Shown: positions 47,081 to 57,015, counted from the stretch's first letter. The stretch is DNA of 64,000 nucleotides from Pseudomonas sp. CC120222-01a (GCF_003097235.1 NZ_QEQQ01000003.1:279146-343145), one strand, 5' to 3'. Numbers and translations: made by a program. Notes: generated from the letters alone by a model not told the origin.

Positions 47081-47911
47081 TCATGGTTGCTCGGCTTGAA
47101 TGGGGGCGGTGCGGGATTCCAGGTCCATTTCGGCGGGCCAATTGACCTCGGGGCCGAGGCGGTTGAACGGGTTACGAAAAACTATTTTTCCTTCAGTGTT
47201 CGGACTCGGGTTTTCGTCCTTGTTATTGGAAGGGTGGAGGAAGTCGGGAATCGCTTCGGGACCTTGTTGCATGAACAGCCTGACGATGGCCCAGTATTGC
47301 TCGCCTTCCTCTATGTCGTCGTAAAAAAACACTCGGTCGATTATTTCGTTGGTGCCCGGTTTGCAAATCGAGATCTTGACTTCTTCCTTGAGCCCACCGT
47401 TACCCATGGGAGCATAAATGCGGTAAGCCTCGAGGGTGAGGTCATCCCAGTCGTAAGCCACGGGTATCACGCCCCAGTTTTTTTTGCCGAATGGTTTCAG
47501 AAAGTTGAATCTGTACTGGTAAAAATAGACCTTGCGTCGATGCCTGTTGAAACGGATGGGTTCATCTTGAGGGAGGCCAAATTCCATTCGAATATATGGG
47601 GTGATAAAGCACGCTATAATGAGGTAAATGAGCATGAAAAAAGAAAGCTGTTTCAATCCGGTTAAGTTTGGTTCCGGAGGGAAATAGTAGAGTGACTGTA
47701 TTGTTCCGGTTAGCGCGACAGCTGATATCAATATGCTTCCAATAATCCAGTAGCCTCTGGCTTTCAAGGTCGTTCGAGATAGTTCGATATAGTTCTCGTT
47801 CATGTCGCTTACAGGTTTAAGTAGGTTTTTGACTTCTAAGTCTAGGGCTGCTTTGATTTGAGGGGAGGGTAGATCGTATTTCCAACCGATACCTCGGCTA
47901 GGAGTTTCCAT
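47081..47911 (-). CDS. Two-TM membrane protein, candidate immunity protein
   Basis: This 276-residue protein has two adjacent membrane segments (residues about 54-77 and 89-109) and a cytosolic C-terminal region rich in aspartate and tryptophan. I do not recognise a named domain. Its start codon overlaps the T6SS effector's stop by one base (TAATG), so the two are co-translated. Genes in this position next to BTH_I2691/VasX-type pore formers usually encode a membrane immunity protein, so that role is inferred. Base composition is more AT-rich than the neighbours, as in the effector's 3' end. Confidence 0.75.
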   Translation of the reverse strand: METPSRGIGWKYDLPSPQIKAALDLEVKNLLKPVSDMNENYIELSRTTLKARGYWIIGSILISAVALTGTIQSLYYFPPEPNLTGLKQLSFFMLIYLIIACFITPYIRMEFGLPQDEPIRFNRHRRKVYFYQYRFNFLKPFGKKNWGVIPVAYDWDDLTLEAYRIYAPMGNGGLKEEVKISICKPGTNEIIDRVFFYDDIEEGEQYWAIVRLFMQQGPEAIPDFLHPSNNKDENPSPNTEGKIVFRNPFNRLGPEVNWPAEMDLESRTAPIQAEQP

Positions 47912-50900
47912 TAATTGTTCTCCTGTGTCGTGAATTCGGCATAAGCCTCAGGGATGCTCCGGTCCGGCCAGTAAGTGATGGTAAGCGAGGCAGACATTAT
48001 ATTATGCCTTCCTGTATCGTGGGTTAATTCAATTTGCCCGATGAGAGTCTTTGCTAAATGGTTGCTTTTCTGTTGTGCATGTGGTCGATCAATTTCGTTG
48101 ATTGTTAAAGTCTCGGGTTTATAGTCAATTTTATTGATGTCTTTTGAGGGCTTTAGTGATGCCCGCTTGGAGGTGGTTGTCACGAGTGCTGGAGGGAAAT
48201 GTTCTTGCGAAGCGATGACTTCGCCACCAGTATAATGGGAAGGGCCGCCGTCGCCATGTCTATGAATCAGGAGTGCCCAATGATAACCAGTGGATGAATT
48301 GCTAAAGTTGGGGAGCGTTACCCGGAACTTTAGAAATGTCTGCAGGTCGACGGGTACCCCAACTTTGGTGTTGTTTAGCTGGTTTGCAATGATGGTGTCA
48401 AATTTTAGGGCTCCTGTTATGCCTAGCGTCACCGCATTGAGTGCCGCAAGCGCGATGTCTGCATGATTGGGAGAGTCCCAATGAATGCGAGGTGTCTCAT
48501 CGGCCTTCCCGAAGTAACAACGTCTTGCCCAAACCTCCAGTTGTGATGACTCGTTTTTTTCAGCTAATTTATTTAATATGTATGCGGCGAAACTTGATAC
48601 TATGGCAATTCCTATGGCTTTTAGTGCTAATGGGCTGAGCACTCCGAAGATGCCTGCGATAGTTGAGCTAGCACTGGCCACTGACGCGAAGATGTAGTAG
48701 TTGCCAGCTGTCTTGTCCCCTGAACTATATGATCGGCTGGTAGCAGTTATCGCTTTTGCCGTTTCAAAAATTCCTGCTGCAGCGTTAATGATGCCGCCAA
48801 TTCTGACAATGCTACGGCCAAGAGACATATGGTTGCTTGTGCTCGCCTTGCGCGGCATCAGAAGCCCAACCATCTCTATACCGCCACCGATAATTCCCAG
48901 CTTGGCCCCGTACAGCGCCAGCATGGCTTCACCGGCCTTAGGCCCCATCGCCTCCTCTGCATTCTTCAGGTTCTTGCCAAGGCTATCGTTCAATAAATAC
49001 AGCCCGCCTAGGGACAGCAGCAACTCCCAGCCTTTTCCCGTTCCCCGCAGCCCCGTAAAACTGTCCCGCACCAACTGTGAAGCCTGCCCAGCACTGATTT
49101 TCATGCCATTCAGTGTCTTCCGCGCATCCAACTCCAGCGTTCCCGCCGCAACCGTAATGTCCACCATCGCCATCTTTGCGGCATCATTCAGCTGATTGAC
49201 ATTGAGCTTTACCTCCCTGGCCAATCGTTCATGCAGCTCATGCGCCGTACCTTCGACCCAGACGCTGACCTGGATCACGGTGTGCGCCACTTTCGGGTCG
49301 AGCACGGCCAGGCTCAGCAGGCCGGTCTGGATGATCGGTTTGACCTTGCGCGCTTCGTTCGGCACGCCGGATTTCAGTTCGTCGAGAGACGGCATCATCT
49401 CCGCGCGCGCTTTGGCCAGTTTGTCGCTGGCGCTGTTCTGCATTTCACGCAGGTGCGCGCTCTGCAGGGCGTAGTACTCGCCTAGCTTCATCTGCACCTG
49501 TAATTCGATGAGATGCACGCCGTTGTAGACCCGCTGACTGGCACTGTTCAGGTGCCGCACGGCCTGCTGGATGCCGGGATTGAGCAGCGTTTGCAGGCGC
49601 TGGCTGGCGGCGTTGACCGATCCCTGCAGTTCGGTGATGGCTTGCTTCACCGAGTCACGCAGCTTGAAGCCGATGTCATCACTGGCGATGAGCTTGCTCA
49701 ATGCGTTGTAGAGCTTTTCGCTGTCGTTCCAGTTAGTCGGCTCGGTCGCCGAGAAACTTGGCAGCAGCGCTGCCATCAGGGGGCCGTCGCGCAGCATCAA
49801 AGCGCGGTACGGTGGGCTGTTCGGGTCCTGCAGCCACTTCAGCCACAGCGCTTCGCTGGTGCCAGGGGCTGGCGGGGACGGTTCGGCGCTGGCGGCGGGC
49901 GCTTCGGTGATGCCACCGGTGAGGCAGGCAGCGATGGTCTTGCTGTAACCGATGCCTGATTCGCGGTCCCGGCCGTCGTAGTCGTGCCTTTCGATGAGGG
50001 CGAAGGCAGCGCTCTCGTAGAGCTTCGCGTAGGTGCTGGTATGGCGGTCGATGTAGGCCTGGAAGCGGGCTTCCTCTTGCTCATACTCCGCCTGGAACGC
50101 CGCACGCCGAGGTTCGTCATAGCGCTCCTCGAGCTTTTCGTCGCTCTCTTGCTGGCGCATCTCGACCACGCGCTGACGCTCCACTTCGGGATCGGTGAAC
50201 ACGGGCGGCCCGTCACCGGTCTGTGCCTCGAACGTGAACACTTTCTGTGCCGCCCATTCGCGCTGGGTGGCGCGGATGATCTGCAGGATTTGCGACGTCT
50301 GCAGCTGGTAGGCGCGCAGCGGGTCTTCGCGCCAGGCCTGGCGCTTGACCACCCAGTTCAGGCGCTGGTGGTTGTACTCCTGGATCAGGCCGACGGTGTC
50401 GTCGAGTACCACCGCCAGCACGCCGTTTTCCAATTGATGGCGGGCCATGGCGTTGACCACATAACCGCGCAGGGCTGTCTTACGCAGGAACCGACTATGG
50501 AAGCCATGGGCGCTGTCGAACGGGCCGTTCAGTTGCTGGGCGTATTCGAACACCTGACGGTCAACCTGGAGGTTGTCAGGAGTCATGGCCAGGCCCAGCA
50601 GTTCGGGGTGTTTGCGCGCTTGGATCAGGTCCAGGCCCTCGAAGCGATGCGCAGGCGCCTGGCCAGTTTTGTAGGCCTGCAGCACGCTGCCCGGCCAGGG
50701 ATCGCTGGAGAAGGCCAGCCAGGCCGAACCGTAGGTGTCGGTGTCGATGTTGAGGAAGGACGAGGGGATGTCGTGATCCTCATGTACACAGTGCTCGGGA
50801 AGGGACGGTGGCGGTCCTGGATTAGGTTCGTAGGGGTTGAAGCGGCGCAGGTGGCCTTGCGCGGTGACTTCGTAGGCATGCCAGATGCGCTGGTCGAGCA

Positions 50901-51099
50901 GCACATAGAGGTATCCGCTGCGCAAGGTGCGCAATCCCATCCGGGTTTGCGTAGCGGGGTCGCTGGCGGGGTGGGTATCGGGGACCACGGCTCGGCGCAG
51001 GGGGAGGATGGGCAGGCCCTGACGTTGGCAGGCTTTGCAGGGGGTGAGAAGAAAGTCGACTTCAGCGACTGCATTGGCAATGTCTTGAGTGATGCTCAT
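47911..51099 (-). CDS. T6SS pore-forming effector of the VasX/BTH_I2691 family
   Basis: This 1062-residue protein has the VasX-type N-terminal domain: residues 15-90 contain CKACQRQGLPILPLRRAVVPD and LRTLRSGYLYVLLDQRIWHAYEV. A long alpha-helical middle (about 280-680) follows, then hydrophobic segments at about 690-850, likely the pore-forming part, and a C-terminal beta-rich domain. Members are VgrG-delivered toxins that depolarise membranes. The start at 51099 follows GAGG; an upstream in-frame extension is unsupported. The 3' third (47911-48800) is visibly AT-richer than the 5' part. No vgrG, PAAR or T6SS structural gene lies in the window. Confidence 0.83.
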   Translation of the reverse strand: MSITQDIANAVAEVDFLLTPCKACQRQGLPILPLRRAVVPDTHPASDPATQTRMGLRTLRSGYLYVLLDQRIWHAYEVTAQGHLRRFNPYEPNPGPPPSLPEHCVHEDHDIPSSFLNIDTDTYGSAWLAFSSDPWPGSVLQAYKTGQAPAHRFEGLDLIQARKHPELLGLAMTPDNLQVDRQVFEYAQQLNGPFDSAHGFHSRFLRKTALRGYVVNAMARHQLENGVLAVVLDDTVGLIQEYNHQRLNWVVKRQAWREDPLRAYQLQTSQILQIIRATQREWAAQKVFTFEAQTGDGPPVFTDPEVERQRVVEMRQQESDEKLEERYDEPRRAAFQAEYEQEEARFQAYIDRHTSTYAKLYESAAFALIERHDYDGRDRESGIGYSKTIAACLTGGITEAPAASAEPSPPAPGTSEALWLKWLQDPNSPPYRALMLRDGPLMAALLPSFSATEPTNWNDSEKLYNALSKLIASDDIGFKLRDSVKQAITELQGSVNAASQRLQTLLNPGIQQAVRHLNSASQRVYNGVHLIELQVQMKLGEYYALQSAHLREMQNSASDKLAKARAEMMPSLDELKSGVPNEARKVKPIIQTGLLSLAVLDPKVAHTVIQVSVWVEGTAHELHERLAREVKLNVNQLNDAAKMAMVDITVAAGTLELDARKTLNGMKISAGQASQLVRDSFTGLRGTGKGWELLLSLGGLYLLNDSLGKNLKNAEEAMGPKAGEAMLALYGAKLGIIGGGIEMVGLLMPRKASTSNHMSLGRSIVRIGGIINAAAGIFETAKAITATSRSYSSGDKTAGNYYIFASVASASSTIAGIFGVLSPLALKAIGIAIVSSFAAYILNKLAEKNESSQLEVWARRCYFGKADETPRIHWDSPNHADIALAALNAVTLGITGALKFDTIIANQLNNTKVGVPVDLQTFLKFRVTLPNFSNSSTGYHWALLIHRHGDGGPSHYTGGEVIASQEHFPPALVTTTSKRASLKPSKDINKIDYKPETLTINEIDRPHAQQKSNHLAKTLIGQIELTHDTGRHNIMSASLTITYWPDRSIPEAYAEFTTQENN

Positions 51100-51644
51100 G
51101 GAAATTCCTCGTCTAACAGCTTGCGGCGCTCGAGCCGCAATTCTGATTAGTATCTGGAGTTGGCTTTTGGAACTAATCTGAAGCCAAAACACTAGCGAGG
51201 AATCAATTCGTTGTGAAACTTTAGGTTTCCTAAAATATTGTAGGAAAAGTTACTGCCGTAGAGACTTTTCATTATCTTGAAATAACAGGCATCGAAGTTC
51301 CTTAGTGGTGGAGATGATACGAGACGGTTTTTTATGTGGTGAACTCAGAAATGCCACCTTGATTCGCGATTGCTGGGGCCGCTGCGCAGCCCTTTCGCGA
51401 CACAAGGCCGCTCCTACTACGGGCGATGATTGAGTTTGTCGATGGCGCCGTGCCACTATCTGGTATGCCTAGCTGCCAGCGTGCTGCCTCCGCCCGGCAT
51501 GTTTGTCTCGACTGATTACACTATTGAAGTCGCCACATAAGGAATGCTGCGGATGGTCTGCGTATTGCTAGGTCATGCTGCCGGGTCGGCAAGTCGCCTG
51601 TGGGCGAGCAGGGTGTGCCTCGGGCGTTCAGGGAGCAGCCAGCC
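51100..51644. other. Intergenic region with a REP-like element
   Basis: This 545-bp divergent gap contains no convincing gene. It holds a dyad TTTCCTA-N8-TAGGAAA at 51226-51247, in the effector's upstream region, and a REP-like hairpin at 51374-51417 (GGGGCCGCTGCGCAGCCC, CGCGACACAAGGCCGCTCCTAC). The last 60 bp read into the HD-GYP gene and may include an alternative start at 51600. Confidence 0.6.
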
Positions 51645-54488
51645 GTGAGCAATGCCGGACGCGGGGTCCCCCTGCAACTGCTGGTGGCGATGGCCATCAT
51701 GCTCGGCATGTTGCTGCTCGGCGCCGGCCTGGCCTGGCAGGGCTACCGCGGTATCAGTCAGGCGCTGGTGGCCGCCGCGGGCGATGCCGCGCAACAAGTC
51801 GGCAAGACCATCGACGAACGGGCCCGGCGCCTGGTCGATCCCGCACAGAGCAGCATCCGCCTGCTGGCCTTCAACCCGGCCGCCAGCAACCTGCCGCAGC
51901 GCCTGGAGCGCTTGCCGCAGCTGGTCGAAAGCTTGAATGCCAACAAGATGCTCAGCGCCGCCTACATCGGTTACCCCAACGGCGAGTTCCTGCTGGTGCG
52001 CCGCTTGCGCGACCCGCAGTTGCTGGAGCGCTTTGCTGCCCCAGCGGGCACGCGCTTTCTGGTGCAGAGCGTCAGCCTCGGCGAGGGTGGGGCGATGTCG
52101 GGGGAGTGGCGCTTCTATGACCAGGCCCTGAGCCTGCTCAAGACCCAGGCTATGCCGGACTATCACTACGATCCACGCACGCGGCCCTGGTTCGCCGATG
52201 CCTCCGTGCAGGCCGGCACCGTCCTGACCCATCCCTACGTGTTTTTCACCACCCGCGATATCGGCATGACCATGGCCCAGCGCAGCGTCGATGGCGCGGC
52301 GGTGCTCGGCATGGATGTCTCGGTCAACGACCTGGCCAGTGAAACCCGTGACCTGCGCATGACCCCAGGCACCGAAATCGCCGTGGTCGACGACCAGGGC
52401 AATGTGGTGGCGTACCCAGACCTTCAGCGGGCCATCGTGCACGAAGGTGATTCGGTGCGTTTGTCGCGTGTTGCCGAACTGGGTATCCCCAGCTTGCAGC
52501 AGCTCTACAGCCATCTGCCCCAAGGTCCTCGACCAGTGCCCTATGAGGTGGACGGCGCCACCTGGTACGGCATGCGCGTGCAACTGACCAACCTCGCCGG
52601 GCAGGACCTGCAAGTGCTGATCGCGGTACCGGCGCAGGAGCTGCTGGCAAGCGCACGCCAGGTGTTGTTCAGGCAGATGCTGTGGACGGCCATGCTGATG
52701 GCCGTGCTGCTTCTGCTCGGCGGGTTGCTCGGCCAGCGCATCGGCCGCCCGCTGCATCAATTGGCCGAGCAGGTACGTGGACTGGCCGACTTCGATTTCA
52801 GTCGCGAAGTGGGGGTGGCCTCGCGGGTGTCCGAGGTGAAAGAGCTGAGCCGGGTGCTGAGCCGCATGTCCGGCACCATCCGCAGTTTCCAGGCGATGAC
52901 CCTGATACTCAGCCGCGAGACTCAGCTGGAGCGCATGCTGGATGGTGTGCTGACGCATCTGGTGGAGGCTGCCGGAGTCAGCGCAGGCGCGGTATACCTG
53001 TTCGAGGAAGACCGTGCCCGCCTGCGCCTGGCGGCTGCGTGCCGAGGCGATGGCTACCCCGAGGCGCTGGCGGTCGGCGAGGGCGATCATCGCGACCTGG
53101 CTGCGGCCGTTACCCAGGGCCTGGCATTGGGCGGGCACAGTCTTGCGGTGGAGCTCAAGGACCGTAGTCATGACCTGCTCGGCATTCTCGTCCTGGCATT
53201 GAAGGGCGAGCCTGCTGAAGTCGGCGAGCCGTTCCGCCGCTTCGTCGAAGAATTGTCCGGAGCCGCTGCCGTGGCCATCGAGACGCGCCAGCTGGTCGAA
53301 GCCCAGAAGCGACTGCTGGAGTCGATGATCAAGCTGCTGGCCGATGCCATCGATGCCAAGAGCCCTTATACCGGGGGCCATTGCGAGCGCGTGCCGCAGC
53401 TGGCGCAGATGCTGCTGGACAAGGCCGTACAGGCCGACAGCGGCCCGTATGCCGATTTCAGCATGACCGAGGCCGAGCGCTACGAATTCCACATTGCCGC
53501 CTGGCTGCATGATTGTGGCAAGGTCACCAGCCCTGAGTACGTGGTGGACAAGGCGACCAAGCTGGAGACCCTGTACAACCGTATCCATGAAATCCGCATG
53601 CGTTTCGAAGTGCTCTGGCGCGATGGCGAACTGGCCTATTGGCAGGGCCTGGCAGCGGGGCAGGACAAATCGGTGCTGCAACACTGGCTGGAGCAGTACC
53701 GTGGCGAGCTGCAGGATGAGTTCGCCTTCGTCGCCAAGGCCAATATCGGCGGCGAGTTCATGCAGGATGAGGATGTCGAGCGCCTGCAGCGCATCGGCCA
53801 GCGCCGCTGGCTGCGCTATTTCGACAACCGCCTGGGCATTTCCCGCGATGAGGAGCAGCGCCACGCCGGTGCCGCACCAATGCCCTTGCCGGTGGCAGAG
53901 CCGCTGCTGGCCGACCGCCCGGACCACCAGGTGCCCTGGGGGCCGCGCAAGCCGCCGGTGGCCAAGGACGACCCGCGCAACGTCTGGGGCTTCGACATGC
54001 GCCTGCCGGCCAATGCCAGCAACCACGGCGAGCTGTACAACCTGGCCATCCGCCGTGGCACGTTGAACGATGAAGAACGCTTCAAGATCAACGAACACAT
54101 CGTGCAGACCATCATCATGCTCACCTCGCTGCCGTTCCCGCGCCAACTGCGGCGGGTGCCGGACATTGCCGGCAACCACCACGAGCGGATGGACGGCGGC
54201 GGCTACCCACGGCGATTGGGCAGGGACGACCTGAGCATCGCCGAGCGGGTGATGGCCATTGCCGATATCTTCGAGGCGCTGACTGCCGCCGACCGTCCGT
54301 ACAAGGCGCCGAAGAGCTTGTCCGAGTCGGTGAAGATTTTGGTGTTCATGGCCCGCGACCAGCACGTCGATGGGCAACTGCTACGGCTGTTCCTCAGCAG
54401 TGGGGTGCATGTGGAGTATGCCCAGCGCTTCCTGCGCGCTGACCAGATCGACGAGGTGGATGTGGCGTACTGGCTGGCGCAGTTCTAG
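51645..54488 (+). CDS. Membrane-bound HD-GYP phosphodiesterase with Cache, HAMP and GAF domains
   Basis: This protein has two membrane segments (about residues 8-28 and 343-365) that frame a periplasmic double-Cache sensor with VQAGTVLTHPYVFFTTRD. Next come a HAMP (about 366-415), a GAF (about 430-560) and the HD-GYP domain with the HD pair in AAWLHDCGK (about 617-625) and HHERMDGGGYP (about 843-853). HD-GYP enzymes hydrolyse cyclic-di-GMP. The HD-to-GYP distance is about 220 residues, far above the usual 60, because of an insertion. The GTG at 51645 follows AGGGAG; a GTG at 51600 is possible but has no ribosome site. Confidence 0.85.
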   Translation: MSNAGRGVPLQLLVAMAIMLGMLLLGAGLAWQGYRGISQALVAAAGDAAQQVGKTIDERARRLVDPAQSSIRLLAFNPAASNLPQRLERLPQLVESLNANKMLSAAYIGYPNGEFLLVRRLRDPQLLERFAAPAGTRFLVQSVSLGEGGAMSGEWRFYDQALSLLKTQAMPDYHYDPRTRPWFADASVQAGTVLTHPYVFFTTRDIGMTMAQRSVDGAAVLGMDVSVNDLASETRDLRMTPGTEIAVVDDQGNVVAYPDLQRAIVHEGDSVRLSRVAELGIPSLQQLYSHLPQGPRPVPYEVDGATWYGMRVQLTNLAGQDLQVLIAVPAQELLASARQVLFRQMLWTAMLMAVLLLLGGLLGQRIGRPLHQLAEQVRGLADFDFSREVGVASRVSEVKELSRVLSRMSGTIRSFQAMTLILSRETQLERMLDGVLTHLVEAAGVSAGAVYLFEEDRARLRLAAACRGDGYPEALAVGEGDHRDLAAAVTQGLALGGHSLAVELKDRSHDLLGILVLALKGEPAEVGEPFRRFVEELSGAAAVAIETRQLVEAQKRLLESMIKLLADAIDAKSPYTGGHCERVPQLAQMLLDKAVQADSGPYADFSMTEAERYEFHIAAWLHDCGKVTSPEYVVDKATKLETLYNRIHEIRMRFEVLWRDGELAYWQGLAAGQDKSVLQHWLEQYRGELQDEFAFVAKANIGGEFMQDEDVERLQRIGQRRWLRYFDNRLGISRDEEQRHAGAAPMPLPVAEPLLADRPDHQVPWGPRKPPVAKDDPRNVWGFDMRLPANASNHGELYNLAIRRGTLNDEERFKINEHIVQTIIMLTSLPFPRQLRRVPDIAGNHHERMDGGGYPRRLGRDDLSIAERVMAIADIFEALTAADRPYKAPKSLSESVKILVFMARDQHVDGQLLRLFLSSGVHVEYAQRFLRADQIDEVDVAYWLAQF

Positions 54489-54496
54489 GGCTTTGG

Positions 54497-54826
54497 CTAC
54501 CAGGCGAGGATCGCGGCCAGCTCGACGGCGCATAGCGCGGTAACGCACACCGCCAGCAACAGATTCACCGTGATGCCAGAGGCGATGGTCTCGGCCTGCA
54601 GGCCGGTCACATGGCGCTGGTAGCTGCGCCGCAAACGCAGCCAGGCGGCACCGGCAGCCAGCAGACAGAGCACCGCCGGTGCCACGGCCAGCCAGCGATG
54701 GTGCGGTACCCAGCGCAGGAAGAAACAACTGCACACGACCATCGCCAGGATAGTCCGCCGCCAGGCCAGCAAGGTGCGCTCCGGCTGCAAGCCGTCATCG
54801 GCGTGGGCCAGTTGCGGCTCAGGCAT
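54497..54826 (-). CDS. DUF202 membrane protein, YidH-like (second of a pair)
   Basis: This 109-residue protein has three membrane segments and the DUF202 signature ERTLLAWRRTILAMVVCSCFFLRW. It overlaps the upstream DUF202 gene by 8 bp and is translated with it. Members pair as small inner-membrane proteins of unknown function. The ATG at 54826 (MPEPQLAHADDG) was chosen over a longer frame that runs into the upstream gene. Confidence 0.8.
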   Translation of the reverse strand: MPEPQLAHADDGLQPERTLLAWRRTILAMVVCSCFFLRWVPHHRWLAVAPAVLCLLAAGAAWLRLRRSYQRHVTGLQAETIASGITVNLLLAVCVTALCAVELAAILAW

Positions 54827-55205
54827 GGAAGAACACCGCATAGGCAAAGAACACCATCACCAGCGACACGCCAATCGACAGCGCCGGGGCGATCAGCGGG
54901 AACGGCAGCGGGCGCTTCTGGCGCATGGCCCGTTCCACATTGAGCCAGCGGACGAAGGCCGGCAGGCTCAGCAGCAGGGCCAGGCTGATCAACGCCAGTG
55001 CCAGCAGGCGGCGGGTGCCGGCGCTGAAGATCTCGGCGGTGAACATGTCCACGGCGATGCCGCTGGCCAGCAGCGCCAGCGCGGTCCTGATCCAGGCCAG
55101 GAAGGTGCGCTCGTTGGCCAGGGTGAAGCGTGGGTCCGGTTCCTGGCCGTCGGCGAGGAGCTTGCTGGCCAGCCAGCCGCGTGAGCGCTCGGTGTTCTTG
55201 TTCAA
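54819..55205 (-). CDS. DUF202 membrane protein, YidH-like (first of a pair)
   Basis: This 128-residue protein has three membrane helices and the DUF202 motif NERTFLAWIRTALALLASGIAVD. A TTG at 55205 follows GAGGAGG at a good distance, so it is preferred; a GTG at 55241 gives a longer start without a clear site. It overlaps the second DUF202 gene, suggesting the two form one complex. Confidence 0.8.
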   Translation of the reverse strand: MNKNTERSRGWLASKLLADGQEPDPRFTLANERTFLAWIRTALALLASGIAVDMFTAEIFSAGTRRLLALALISLALLLSLPAFVRWLNVERAMRQKRPLPFPLIAPALSIGVSLVMVFFAYAVFFHA

Positions 55206-55302
55206 GGGCAGTCGTCCTCCTCGGGTAAGGTCGGTGGGCACGCGTCTGCCTCAGTTTGAGTGGCAAACCCTGGCAATGTCCATGGTTCGCCAGCCGCTGG
55301 CG

Positions 55303-57015
55303 CTATTCGTACTCGGTTACGCCGCTGATATGCCGCCCGGCGACATAGCCGAAGGTCAGCGCTGGCCCGAGGTTGATACCGCCGGACGGGTACCAGCCGC
55401 CGAACACGCTGGCCATGTCGGTGCCGGCCGCGTACAGGCCGCTGATCGGCTGGCCTTCGTCGTTCAGCACGCGGGCGTGGCCGTCGGTGCGCAGGCCGGC
55501 GAAGGTGCCGAAGCAGCCGGGTTGCACCTTCACCGCATAGAACGGCCCTTGCTCGATGGGCGCCACGCAGGGGTTCGGCCCTTTGTGCAGCGGGTCGCCC
55601 TGTTTGCGGTTGAACGGTGTCGAGCCACGGCCGAAGGCCGGGTCCTGGCCTTGGCGTGCATGCTGGTTGAAATCAGCGACCGTGGCACTCAGCCCGGCGG
55701 GGTCGATGCCGCACTCCTGGGCCAGTTGTTCCAGGGTGGTGCCGCGTTTCAGGTAGCCGCTGCGCAGGTGCGGCCCCACCGGCAGGGGCGCCGGGCGCGC
55801 ATGGCCGAGGCCGAAGCGGCGCAGGAAGCGGTGGTCGCAGATCAGCCAGGAACAGACTTCCTCGCCCTGCGGCACGGCGGCGACCATGGCGGACACATAG
55901 TCGTAATAGCCGTGCGCCTCGTTGACGAAGCGCTTGCCGTTGGCAAGCACGCCGATGATGCCCGGCTTGCCGCGCTCGATGATGTGCGGGAAGTGGCCGA
56001 CGCTGCCGTCGCGGTGCGGCACCTTGGAAACCGGCGCCCAGGCCACCGGCGACTTGAGGTCAGTGGCCACCACGCCACCGGCCGACTCGCCCAGGCGCAG
56101 GCCGTCGCCGGAGCAGGACGGCGGGGGCAGGGCGAGGTTGTCGTGACCGCTGTTATCACGCGGGAACAGTTGCCGGCGCCGTTCCGGGTCATTGGGGAAG
56201 CCGCCTGCGGCCAGCACTACCGCCTTGGCGCGGATCGCCCGTTCGCTTTGCGCGGTTGCTACCACAGCCCCTAGTACCTTGCCGTCTTCCACCAGCAGGC
56301 TCTTGGCTGCGGTCGACTCGAATATCCGCACCCCCAGGTCATCGGCCGACTTCGCCAGCCGTGCAACTAGCGCCACCCCGTTGACCAGGTGCATCGCCCG
56401 GCCATGGCGGGCCAGGTGGTAGAGATGGCGGGCGAAGCGTTTGCACACGTGCAGCAAAGCGCGCGGCGAGCGGGTCATGTTGAGGAAGGCGGCCAGGTCG
56501 GTGCCGGCCATGATCGGCATGCCCATGAACGAGGTCTCGCGCATCGTCTTGCGCAGCCGCGGCAGCAGTGCGCCCAGCTGACGGGCATCGTACGGAGCGG
56601 CAATCACCTGATGGCCACCGAGGGCGGCGCCGGGCGTGTCGCCGTGCATGTCGGGGATGGCGTTGCCGTCGGCGAATTGCAGGGCCGTGTGCTGTTCGAA
56701 GAAGGCGACCATGTGCGGGCAGGCTTCAAGGAAGGCGTCGACACGCTCGGCGTTGTAATGGCTGCCCAGTTCGTTGCGCAGGTAGGTGCGCGGCTGCTCG
56801 ATGTCCTCGACGATGCCGGCGCGCCGGGCCAACGGGTTGCGCGGCACCCAGGCCCAGCCACCGGACCAGGCGGTGGCGCCGCCGAGCACCGGGTCTTTCT
56901 CGACCAGGGTGACCTTCTGCCCGTGCCAGGCGGCCGTGACCGCCGCTGCCAGGCCGGCTGCGCCGGAGCCGATGACCAGTACGTCGCAATCGCTTGGGAT
57001 GGGTTCGGCGGGCAT
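55303..57015 (-). CDS. FAD-dependent oxidoreductase (flavocytochrome c / 3-ketosteroid dehydrogenase-like)
   Basis: This 570-residue protein has an N-terminal FAD site (VLVIGSGAAGLAAAVTAAWHG, about residues 11-31), the ASGGAT/SGGWAWVPRN loop, and a C-terminal YAAGTDMASVFGGWYPSGG return to the FAD domain. It belongs to the fumarate reductase/3-ketosteroid dehydrogenase-like flavoproteins that desaturate or reduce a C-C bond. AGGAGA upstream fixes 57015. It is divergent from the IclR gene, and the same operator motif lies before each, so it belongs to that regulon. The substrate is unknown. Confidence 0.86.
   Translation of the reverse strand: MPAEPIPSDCDVLVIGSGAAGLAAAVTAAWHGQKVTLVEKDPVLGGATAWSGGWAWVPRNPLARRAGIVEDIEQPRTYLRNELGSHYNAERVDAFLEACPHMVAFFEQHTALQFADGNAIPDMHGDTPGAALGGHQVIAAPYDARQLGALLPRLRKTMRETSFMGMPIMAGTDLAAFLNMTRSPRALLHVCKRFARHLYHLARHGRAMHLVNGVALVARLAKSADDLGVRIFESTAAKSLLVEDGKVLGAVVATAQSERAIRAKAVVLAAGGFPNDPERRRQLFPRDNSGHDNLALPPPSCSGDGLRLGESAGGVVATDLKSPVAWAPVSKVPHRDGSVGHFPHIIERGKPGIIGVLANGKRFVNEAHGYYDYVSAMVAAVPQGEEVCSWLICDHRFLRRFGLGHARPAPLPVGPHLRSGYLKRGTTLEQLAQECGIDPAGLSATVADFNQHARQGQDPAFGRGSTPFNRKQGDPLHKGPNPCVAPIEQGPFYAVKVQPGCFGTFAGLRTDGHARVLNDEGQPISGLYAAGTDMASVFGGWYPSGGINLGPALTFGYVAGRHISGVTEYE

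Noticed and set aside
51573..54377. A 934-codon open frame on the minus strand opposite the HD-GYP gene
   Set aside because: Mirror of the coding frame with histidine/glutamine-rich low-complexity product; the plus-strand gene has full domain support.
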